Below are positions 54,946 through 63,210 of a stretch of DNA of 64,000 nt, piece after piece. A program made the position numbers and the translations under genes. Position 1 is the stretch's first letter. Every line of letters starts with the position of its first letter. Source of the DNA: Clostridia bacterium. Lineage in GTDB: Bacteria; Bacillota; Clostridia; Oscillospirales; Acutalibacteraceae. The notes beneath the pieces were generated by a model, which did no database searches, was not told the origin of the DNA, and saw only the letters and a program-made list of their open reading frames with translations. The stretch spans positions 62,001-126,000 of the forward strand of contig JAFYVE010000035.1 of the NCBI GenBank assembly GCA_017549285.1, in the 5' to 3' direction.

Positions 54946-55194
54946 TCAAGATCTGAACATATAGAACCCGTCACCCGGATTGTTATAACAGGCATAGCCG
55001 AAACTGTCACCGTCTTCCATACAAACCGGACCGGGGACAAAGATAATCAGTCCGCCAAGATCCCATCCGCATTTCGGTGCATCATTCAGATTTACCTGAT
55101 CCTGAGGAATTCCGTCCCAGCAATCACGTGCCGAAGATTGAGCGAGAGATAAGGAACCAACAGCCAACATCGGTTTTTTATATGAACTTTTCAT
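54946..55194 (-). CDS. Candidate RiPP precursor peptide (82 residues)
   Basis: 82 residues. The N-terminus has YKKPMLAVG (Tyr5, Pro8, Leu10, Gly13), close to the YxxPxLxxxG leader motif that RRE domains bind. The C-terminal ~58 residues have four Cys (25, 42, 58, 69), two near Trp (DCWDG, KCGWD), many Gly/Asp/Asn, and end in Ser. It has no signal peptide or double-Gly cleavage site. GGGAGG precedes the ATG, which overlaps the stop of the giant surface-protein gene (TGATG). Placement beside HprK-like, radical SAM and PqqD genes makes it the probable substrate. Confidence 0.75.
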   Translation of the reverse strand: MKSSYKKPMLAVGSLSLAQSSARDCWDGIPQDQVNLNDAPKCGWDLGGLIIFVPGPVCMEDGDSFGYACYNNPGDGFYMFRS

Positions 55195-58100
55195 CAGTAT
55201 TCGCCTCCCGATAATGTGCTGAAAATATTTGTGATAAATTCAATTATCTTTCTGAAAAATCCTATCAGTTTTTCAATGAATGATAATGAATTTACATCTT
55301 CATTATCTGTTCCGTTGTTCTCCTGACCGTCTGAATTGTCCGTCGAGGGTTCCTTTTCTGGGATGTCTGTATCCTCTTCAGGGATTTCAGGTTCAGCAGG
55401 TCTCATTCTCAGCGCAAATGCTGACATAAACATAACTGCTTCTTCTGCAACCGCAGGAAGAATTCCGCAATCCTCATCAACAGTATTGTAAACATTTGTA
55501 ACCCTTAATTTTGTAAGAGAAAGAACAGAATTATTGTCAGATGCGTTTTCTATAACGATATATCCGTCAATCGGAGTAATCTCATAGTACATATCAGTTG
55601 AATGGTTAAGCACAATCGTTGTCGGTTCTGCCTTGCTGATTCCGCAGACATTTGCTTTTACCGTTGAACCGTCAATGCTCTTCATTCCGACATAATAATT
55701 GTTTACAGAATCAACTTTAAGAACAATTGACTGTGAAGGGCTGAGATATATTTCATTTTTAGGACCGTAGGATTCAAAAGTTCCGATTTCATACGTATGT
55801 GTGCCGTCAGCTACGATGTCGTCACCGCTTGTCTGACCGTCCTTGATTGAGTCAATGAAAACGGCACCTGCTTTTCCGTCATTACTGTCATCCGTATCGG
55901 TATTGAAATCACCGTAATCAAGAAGAATATCACGGATTTCTATGAATCTGGCGTTAAGTTCTTTACCGTAACCTTCTTTTACCTGCTCTGAGGCTTCGGT
56001 CTGGTCTGTGTTGAGCGGATTATATACTCTTACACCGTCAAGATAATATTCAAATCTCTTGTAGCCTGTTGCAACATCGGATGAAGCGGAGGCAAGAAGT
56101 TTTACCTTGTAAGTGCCGTATTCAAGAGAGCTGAATGATATTGTGGGAATGTGATAATAATCACCCGAAACAGACAGGTTGTCCATTATAATATTCTGAA
56201 CACCGGGAACGGGCTGTTCTTTAGATATTACGTTGCCGTTATCATCTGTTGTTCTGACAATTTTCTTTATCATTGCAACAACAAGACCGGTTTCGCTGTT
56301 TGTTCTTGTGTAAACGTCAACACCTGTTCCCGTAAATGTGAATTCTACACTTGCACCGTATTTACCGTCAAGTCCGGTACCGTGGGCGCTTGAGTCTGAA
56401 TATCCGTTATCGTCACCGACCGAATCAATCCAGCCGTGAACATCACCGAATTCGGGGCTTTCAAGATGTTCGGGTGTTTCGGTATTCTTATCGGCATCAT
56501 TCTGATATCCCGAATAAACAGGAGTCCATGTTCCGCTGTAAGTGAAACCGTCGTAACCGTTCACATCGGTATCGGGTGTTGTTTCAAAGGTGTCTTCATA
56601 ATAAATGTTGTTTGCGGGGATTATGGTGACTTTTGTCCACAGATTTCCGTTTGTGTTTGCATCCTGTGTCAGGACTGTTTCATTTTCCGTGTCACCAAAA
56701 ATATAGAACTGTTCGGGTTTGCCCCAGTTCAATGAGGTGGGAGTATATGTTACAACACCGTCATTGATTGTTATATTGCCGTATTCTGCATTTAAAAGAC
56801 TCGATGTTGAAGGATTGTTTTCATCAAACCAATTCATACCGTCAGAGATTTCAGTATCAATATGAACTGCGCCGATTTTTTCGTTTCCTTCAATTTTGTC
56901 AAAGAACCAGCCTGAAAGTTCAAAAGGTTTTGCGTAGTCAACGACATATGTTCTTTCAACAAAAATGGTTGAAGGCTGATCAAAGGGAAGAAGAAGTTCT
57001 CTGTTTCCGTTTGCATCGGCAGGAAGCCATAAGCCTGACACTTCGTTGTTGGTAAGTGAAGAACGTCCCCAGTTTACAGAGTCACGTGCTTCAATGCAGG
57101 TGATTTCAACATAGAGTTTATATCCTTCGGGATGCATATCGCTGATAAACCAGTTTTCAAAGTCATAACCCGTGATATCAACTGTATGAGGGTGATAATC
57201 CGAGCTGTCCGGATCAGTTGTATTCGTTGCATCGTAGTTGAAAACCTGAATGTATGAAACTGTTTTTTCAATACCGTCCGGTGTATTGTCAAGAAGAACC
57301 TTTTCCTGAGATTCGGTCCTGCCTTCTGAAAGGTCAAGGCTTGCAACTTTTTCAAGAGCAGGAGTCCCGTCGGCATTCAGCTTCCAGTCTATATCTTGTG
57401 TAATTGCATTGTATGTTCCCGGCTGTCTGTAGGCTGTGATAACCGTTTTGGATGAAAGCTCAAGACCTGTTCCCACAATATCACGGAGAATAGTATCCTC
57501 GTGAAGGATAATCTCTGTTGTAATTTTTGTTGTGATTTCCTTCATGACATAGGAGAAGTAGTCAACAAGCTCCTCAACGCTGTCCGTTGTTGAATAATAA
57601 CCTGAATTGGTTGTAGCCTGATAACCGCCCGAGTTACCGCTGATAGTATAATTACCGATTTTACTGCTTCGTCCGACAGTTGCATTAAGCTCTGTTGTAA
57701 CAAGAGTATTTTTTGAACCGTCATTATAGTACCAGCCTGTATATGTACGGTTTGAGCTTGTGAATGTGCCGTAGTTTAATTCATAATAGTTTGTTGTTGA
57801 GTTCCACCAGCTTGAAGTTGTGACTTTGACATAATATTTCTTGCCGTCATTTATGTTTGTTCCCTGAGCGGCATCATAATATGAAGCGGTTTTATATACA
57901 TCAGTCATCTGTTTTGCTGTAGGATAATTTGAAGATACGGCATTCATGTATATGCTTACATCACTTGTTGAAGAAACACCGTTGCTGGGATAAAGACCGA
58001 TTGTGTAGGAATATGCATTGTGTGTATTCTTGCTTGTGTAAGCCTGATTGATTGCTTCATTCGCAACATTTGAATCAAACGTACCGATACCGGGAAGACC

Positions 58101-61100
58101 GTCAGTAAACATAATCATAATTCTGACTCTGCCTTCAGCGGGGTCAAGAGGATTTGCGGCAAAGACTTTGTTAGCCATTTCAATACCGTACTGAACATAA
58201 GTACCGCCGTTTGAACCCAGCCCGTTTGAAGCTTTGATAAGACCGGGGTTGATACTTCCCGAACCGTTGTCACCGACTGAAACAGGAACAAGTGCATCTT
58301 TATAAACATTAAGATGCGGACCGTTGTTTTTTGTTTCCGTTCTTATATAAAGTCCTGAATGACCATCAGTACAGGTATAGTTGTTGCCTGTACCGTAAGC
58401 GTGAATCTGTCTTTCATTCATTCCTTCACGGTGTGTCCAGACGTCTTCGTGATACGTAAAGAATTCGTCTGATGAATAAAGCAGTTTTTCTTCACCGTAA
58501 AGCCAGAGACCGCTCAGATTTCTTGACAGCGGAACAAAAGTGCCTTTGACATTTCCGTAAACCTGAGTTCCGTAAAGATGCTCGATTCGTGCTGTATTTT
58601 CATCAATAAGATGATAATAAGTATCGTGATGCATAAGAAGCAGATACTCGTCTCCGCTTTTTACGTAATATGTTCCGTTGGCTGTGGGATTCTCATTTGT
58701 TGATGTGTAATTGAAACCTGTAACGGGGTAGGGATGGAAATCGCCGTTTGAATCAAAAACACCCGTATTGACCCATTCACTTGTGTTACCGCCCGCAATA
58801 GGATGTGTGGATGTGTTTGTGCTTGTGGGGGCTTCTGTTGCGTTACCTGCATAACCCACCATTGCAATTCTGTGGTCAACTTTATTCTCTCTGCCGTGGT
58901 CTGCAATAAGTGATATGAAGTTTTCAACAGCACTCTCAAGTTCATCAAGGTATCCGCTGTTGATAATTGAACCTGACTGGTCAAGAACAAGCACGATATC
59001 AAGTGGTGTATTCTGCATTATCTGAGTAGTGATGGGATTATCCTTTGTGTAAGTCTCCATCGTAATGGTATATGTACCGTTATTCTCAAGAGTTGCAGTT
59101 TTGTTAAGTGAAAGATTGCTTTCAACCTGTTCTGTATAACCGTCACTTCCGTCAGGAATATAATAAATTGTAATCATATTCTTGTTGTTGTCACGGTTTA
59201 CCGTCAGGTCGGGTGCCTCGTTATTACTGTAATATTCACCGTTAATGCTGACACCTTCATATTTGTATCCGAGAATTTCAATATGCTCGTTGTGAGGATG
59301 AATCGTCTGACCTTCTGTTACGCCGCTTACAACCTTTGCACCGTGGAGAACATTGTTTGTGTTAAGTTCAAGATAACGCACGGTATAACAGATTCCGTCA
59401 AGCTTTTCCCATTCAGCCGTAAGTGTCACATCTTCGGCAAGAGCTGCGGCAATTGTGATATAGCCGTCATTGTTAATGAATACACCGACATTATTGCTTG
59501 TCCATCCTTTGAAGACATATCCGGGTCTGTACGGGAATGCAATGATTCTGTCATCGAAACTCCATGTATGGCTGTATGAGTAATAATGACCGCCTTTGTT
59601 GTCATCCGTTACATAATTTTCCATACCGAGAACAGTTTCTTCTTCGTCAAGTCCCATATCGAACGTTATTTTGTAGGTTTTGGGTTCAATAACTGCGGTG
59701 AGTGCACCCGAAGCTGTGTCAGATGCCGCATCCCACCATGCAGTTGACTTATATCTGATTGTATAGGGAAGTGATGAATTATTATCGTATTCCGTACCGT
59801 CCTGCGAATAGACACCCTCAATTGTGCCGTAAAGTTTTTCTATACTCATACGGTATTCATATCTGGTACCGTTTGTGTGCCACTTCCAAACATCGTAACC
59901 TTCCTGTCCCTGACCGTCTGAACCTATTGAAATCATAGAACCGTAGGGAGGAACAAGATGCTGGCTGATGATTCTGAATTCTGTATCATCCTGAGAACCG
60001 AGGTCACGGTAAGTAATCTGTGCAAGAATATCTGTGGGACGGTATTTTTCATTGATTCTGCTTGTATCAACAACACTCATTTGATAATAACTTTCGGGAG
60101 AAAGCTCAAGATAAGCATCCACAGTTGCACCGTGAGCATCGCCGAGAATTATATCAAATTCATCGGGAGCGAAAATGCCGTCTTTGTTGTTATCATATCC
60201 GCATGAATAGTTCAGAACAAGAATATAGATGCTGTATGATGCACCGTCATCGGGAATTGTGAATTCATATGTGCCTGTTGCAAGGTCTGATTCATCATAA
60301 TTACCGAATGTTACAATACTTTGTGCGAAGTCGTTATATACACCGTCTGTGAATTTCTTTAAGACTACCATAACGGATTCTGCACGTGAATCTGCAGGGA
60401 CGGATGCAGTTTCATCCCCCAGACGGTAAGAGCCGTTTATGGTTATTGTTCCGGAAACGCTCAGAGGATTGCTCCATTTTGCAGTATAAATAATATCTTC
60501 ATTAAGGAGCTGACCTGCTTTGTTTTCTGCATTAAGGCTGTTTTCCTGCCAGCCGAAGAATGTTTTTCCTTCTTCATCGGGTACAGGGGAGTAGTTATAA
60601 AGATTGGGATATCTGTACTGATTCGTAAGTGTAACGTTTTTTTTACCGTTGATTGTACCTTCTGTCGCATCAAAAACAACATCAAAACCCTCAGCACTTA
60701 TTGTAATAAGAGGTACACCGTGCTGCATTTCATTTTCAAAATATCCGCCGTAAAGGTCTGTATTGCTTTCTGAAGGATATGCGGGAACTCTGCCTTCACC
60801 TTCAATGCCGACACTTGCTTTGAAAACAGACGAGCCGTCTGCTTTGTATGTAATGTTATCATCGGTTGATGCAGCTACGATTGAGCCGTCGGGAAGTATA
60901 AATGAAGTGATTTCAACACGGTATTCATAGGCATGGTCACCTTCTGTTGACCATGTTTTCCATACGGGGAAAAAGCCTGCGCCTTCACCGTCAGTAAGAT
61001 TTACCGTAACGGGGAATCCGTCACCGTCCTGCTGTGTGATTGTATGCCAGCCGAGTTCATTTGATGCATTGTAACCCCAATAAGTAACTTTTACGTTTAC

Positions 61101-62825
61101 TGCAACGGGATGAAGATCTTTGTGTGTGTTTTCATCAACCCTGACATTGAAATGAAAATCGAAATTATTAGGTGCATAAATGTATTCGATATAAATTGAT
61201 TTTCCGTCATCGCTTTTTGTCAATGTAAGCTCATAACCTGATTTTACCGTTGCTACATTGTATTCAGCCTGCGGCATATCTGTAAATGAATATGTGTATG
61301 TGGAACAGTTATCCTGCAGTTTATATCCGGGATAAGTATCGTCAAGAGTGATATTTCCGTTTTCAACAGGCATATTGACTCCGTTTTCAACGGTAAGAAG
61401 CTGAAAATTGATTAAATCCTTATTTGAATCATTATCTGCACCGCCCGAAGTACCCTCGTGATTGATTGAAATCTGAACGGTGATTGTATTCGTTTCTTCC
61501 CATATTGCAGTAAGCTCTGCGGGGTCCTTGATTGCTTCTGTCAGAAGGTCGCCTGCATTGTATATATTCCCTTCACTGTCTGTCCATCCTTTGAAGGTAT
61601 ATCCGTTACGTACAGGAATTTTATCTGTTGCAAAAACAACAGAATTTGCATGAAAACATTCTGTCCATGCAGGTGTTGATGCATCATCACCTGTATTGTA
61701 TGTCACGCTGTAATTCTGAAGTGTTGTGCTGCCGCTCTGGTTGTATATGATAACCTGATGTCCCGCAACCTGTTCATAATTACCTTCTGTATCTTTAAAA
61801 TAGACATGATATGTTCCGTTTTTGTGAACATCATAAGTATAAATACCGTCTGTTGTTTCTGAAAGCTCAAAAAATGTTGTTCCGTCTTCGCTTATGCAGA
61901 TTGCAGATACATTACCGTTGATTTTATTGATGTCTGTGGGTGTGCCGTCAAGATTGGTTGTTATTGTTACCGAATATTTGATCTGTGTGTACCATTTTGC
62001 ATATAACGTTACATTATGATATTCGACTGTCAGGGTGTCACCGGGCATATAATCAATACCTGACCCGTCAGCAGCAGTATTCCAGCACTTGAAGAGATAT
62101 GTGTCACCGTCTTCAACCTTTTTCAGGTCAGCAGAAGGACTTTTTACTGTATGTGTTTTTCCTGTTTCAAGCTCTTCAATATCTGAGGGGACAGAGCCGA
62201 CAGTTGCACCGTTTGCATCATAACCGATTGTATATTCAGGATTTTCAAGAGTAACTTTTTTGAAAAGATAAACGTGAGAACCGTTGTAGTGAGATATATT
62301 ACTGCCGTTTACACCGTAGCTGTATAATGTAGCCCATTGATTTTCGCTGTTTACGCCGAGAAACTGCAGATTTGTATTTGAGCCGCCTTCAAGGTGAATA
62401 CCATATCTGCCTTCACCGAGATTTGTGAAATTAAGAGTGGCGGGGTTTGTTTCATATCTTGTGTATTGCGAAATGTTTAGGTAGTAGTTGTGTGTGCTTA
62501 CAGTACCTTTTGATGAACCGCTGAATGTCCATGTTACGTATGAATCGTTTTCAAAGGCATCAATTGAATTTGCGCCTTGACCCGATTTGATTGTAATGCT
62601 CTGACTTGATGCTTCCCAGGGACGGGTTGCATCCATTTTCAGAGCCATGGCAGCACCGCTTGAAGCAGAAGCGATAATATACTCAGTCCCTGCATCTATT
62701 CCGTCTGTATCAAGAACAAACTGATATCCGTTTTCAGCTGCAGATGCTGACAGCGGAACAGCCCCTACCGACAGACCGGTCCACAGTACAACAAAACATA
62801 AAAATAGTGATATAATCCTTTTCAT
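55194..62825 (-). CDS. Giant secreted VWA/InlB-repeat surface protein (2,543 residues)
   Basis: Signal peptide (1-29, SASA-AE), a jelly-roll-like start (~30-195), at least four InlB-type beta repeats near 195-280, 365-445, 720-790 and 1060-1145 (for example YTFKGWTDSEGN...LTAIWEE), a MucBP-like segment, and a VWA domain at about 1273-1640 with an intact MIDAS start (DIVLVLDQSGS) but an insertion of ~200 residues before FTDGLPG. The rest is beta-rich. There is no LPXTG, dockerin or SLH; the end is a Pro/Glu/Asp stretch followed by an amphipathic helix (SFIEKLIGFFRKIIEFITNI). Likely an adhesin or surface scaffold. AAGGAAGG precedes ATG. First gene of the peptide operon. Confidence 0.88.
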   Translation of the reverse strand: MKRIISLFLCFVVLWTGLSVGAVPLSASAAENGYQFVLDTDGIDAGTEYIIASASSGAAMALKMDATRPWEASSQSITIKSGQGANSIDAFENDSYVTWTFSGSSKGTVSTHNYYLNISQYTRYETNPATLNFTNLGEGRYGIHLEGGSNTNLQFLGVNSENQWATLYSYGVNGSNISHYNGSHVYLFKKVTLENPEYTIGYDANGATVGSVPSDIEELETGKTHTVKSPSADLKKVEDGDTYLFKCWNTAADGSGIDYMPGDTLTVEYHNVTLYAKWYTQIKYSVTITTNLDGTPTDINKINGNVSAICISEDGTTFFELSETTDGIYTYDVHKNGTYHVYFKDTEGNYEQVAGHQVIIYNQSGSTTLQNYSVTYNTGDDASTPAWTECFHANSVVFATDKIPVRNGYTFKGWTDSEGNIYNAGDLLTEAIKDPAELTAIWEETNTITVQISINHEGTSGGADNDSNKDLINFQLLTVENGVNMPVENGNITLDDTYPGYKLQDNCSTYTYSFTDMPQAEYNVATVKSGYELTLTKSDDGKSIYIEYIYAPNNFDFHFNVRVDENTHKDLHPVAVNVKVTYWGYNASNELGWHTITQQDGDGFPVTVNLTDGEGAGFFPVWKTWSTEGDHAYEYRVEITSFILPDGSIVAASTDDNITYKADGSSVFKASVGIEGEGRVPAYPSESNTDLYGGYFENEMQHGVPLITISAEGFDVVFDATEGTINGKKNVTLTNQYRYPNLYNYSPVPDEEGKTFFGWQENSLNAENKAGQLLNEDIIYTAKWSNPLSVSGTITINGSYRLGDETASVPADSRAESVMVVLKKFTDGVYNDFAQSIVTFGNYDESDLATGTYEFTIPDDGASYSIYILVLNYSCGYDNNKDGIFAPDEFDIILGDAHGATVDAYLELSPESYYQMSVVDTSRINEKYRPTDILAQITYRDLGSQDDTEFRIISQHLVPPYGSMISIGSDGQGQEGYDVWKWHTNGTRYEYRMSIEKLYGTIEGVYSQDGTEYDNNSSLPYTIRYKSTAWWDAASDTASGALTAVIEPKTYKITFDMGLDEEETVLGMENYVTDDNKGGHYYSYSHTWSFDDRIIAFPYRPGYVFKGWTSNNVGVFINNDGYITIAAALAEDVTLTAEWEKLDGICYTVRYLELNTNNVLHGAKVVSGVTEGQTIHPHNEHIEILGYKYEGVSINGEYYSNNEAPDLTVNRDNNKNMITIYYIPDGSDGYTEQVESNLSLNKTATLENNGTYTITMETYTKDNPITTQIMQNTPLDIVLVLDQSGSIINSGYLDELESAVENFISLIADHGRENKVDHRIAMVGYAGNATEAPTSTNTSTHPIAGGNTSEWVNTGVFDSNGDFHPYPVTGFNYTSTNENPTANGTYYVKSGDEYLLLMHHDTYYHLIDENTARIEHLYGTQVYGNVKGTFVPLSRNLSGLWLYGEEKLLYSSDEFFTYHEDVWTHREGMNERQIHAYGTGNNYTCTDGHSGLYIRTETKNNGPHLNVYKDALVPVSVGDNGSGSINPGLIKASNGLGSNGGTYVQYGIEMANKVFAANPLDPAEGRVRIMIMFTDGLPGIGTFDSNVANEAINQAYTSKNTHNAYSYTIGLYPSNGVSSTSDVSIYMNAVSSNYPTAKQMTDVYKTASYYDAAQGTNINDGKKYYVKVTTSSWWNSTTNYYELNYGTFTSSNRTYTGWYYNDGSKNTLVTTELNATVGRSSKIGNYTISGNSGGYQATTNSGYYSTTDSVEELVDYFSYVMKEITTKITTEIILHEDTILRDIVGTGLELSSKTVITAYRQPGTYNAITQDIDWKLNADGTPALEKVASLDLSEGRTESQEKVLLDNTPDGIEKTVSYIQVFNYDATNTTDPDSSDYHPHTVDITGYDFENWFISDMHPEGYKLYVEITCIEARDSVNWGRSSLTNNEVSGLWLPADANGNRELLLPFDQPSTIFVERTYVVDYAKPFELSGWFFDKIEGNEKIGAVHIDTEISDGMNWFDENNPSTSSLLNAEYGNITINDGVVTYTPTSLNWGKPEQFYIFGDTENETVLTQDANTNGNLWTKVTIIPANNIYYEDTFETTPDTDVNGYDGFTYSGTWTPVYSGYQNDADKNTETPEHLESPEFGDVHGWIDSVGDDNGYSDSSAHGTGLDGKYGASVEFTFTGTGVDVYTRTNSETGLVVAMIKKIVRTTDDNGNVISKEQPVPGVQNIIMDNLSVSGDYYHIPTISFSSLEYGTYKVKLLASASSDVATGYKRFEYYLDGVRVYNPLNTDQTEASEQVKEGYGKELNARFIEIRDILLDYGDFNTDTDDSNDGKAGAVFIDSIKDGQTSGDDIVADGTHTYEIGTFESYGPKNEIYLSPSQSIVLKVDSVNNYYVGMKSIDGSTVKANVCGISKAEPTTIVLNHSTDMYYEITPIDGYIVIENASDNNSVLSLTKLRVTNVYNTVDEDCGILPAVAEEAVMFMSAFALRMRPAEPEIPEEDTDIPEKEPSTDNSDGQENNGTDNEDVNSLSFIEKLIGFFRKIIEFITNIFSTLSGGEY

Positions 62826-63160
62826 TTTTTATGAATCCTTCCTTTTTCTTATAAGTTAGTAAATCAATTGTTTAATTTAAAAATCAAATTTTCTGTTTAT
62901 TTTTCAGACATAAAATAACAATTATAAATATTATCATATGATATATTACAAAGTGCTTACAAAAATAAGGATAAAATCTCTTAAATATAAAATAAAGGAA
63001 AATTTTCTTGAATTTATTGATAATCTTTTTAAGCTGTATTTTCTTTATATACTGATTCTGACAGTTTATAATTTTGAATCGAGATTGACGGATGTTACTA
63101 TTTTTATATAACCACCTCGCTGATTTAAGTTTTATATTATGACAGTATGAAAAAGACAAA
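62826..63160. other. AT-rich region upstream of the giant-protein operon
   Basis: Very AT-rich. It holds the operon promoter (listed separately), a leader of about 90 bases, and an open frame (62884-63159, minus) with lysine/isoleucine bias and no SD that I do not accept as a gene. Nothing else recognised between 62952 and 63160. Confidence 0.5.
62921..62951 (-). promoter_or_regulatory. Promoter of the giant-protein/peptide operon with spacer palindrome
   Basis: On the minus strand, TTGTAA (62951-62946), a 19-base spacer, TATAAT (62926-62921). The spacer contains the perfect palindrome TATCATATGATA (62932-62943). A long spacer with a central palindrome is the layout of MerR-family-activated promoters. 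Confidence 0.5.
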
Positions 63161-63162
63161 CA

Positions 63163-63190
63163 ACAAAGCAGGGGAGTGATCCCCTGCTTT
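63163..63190 (-). terminator. Terminator of the SNF2 helicase gene
   Basis: Perfect 10-bp stem AAAGCAGGGG/CCCCTGCTTT with AGTGAT loop at about 63164-63189, followed on the minus strand by a T/G-rich tail. Confidence 0.75.
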
Positions 63191-63210
63191 ATACGGAATG
63201 CTTTTATTTT

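Noticed and set aside
52675-55194. Lasso peptide cluster
   Set aside because: Leader motif, HprK-like and RRE proteins are reminiscent, but there is no asparagine-synthetase-like cyclase or transglutaminase-like protease, and a radical SAM enzyme is present.
55194-62825. Sortase-anchored adhesin
   Set aside because: No LPXTG-like motif, terminal hydrophobic segment plus positive tail, or sortase gene is visible.
62884-63159. 91-residue minus-strand frame upstream of the giant protein
   Set aside because: AT-driven composition (Lys, Ile, Phe), no SD, and it covers the likely operon promoter.
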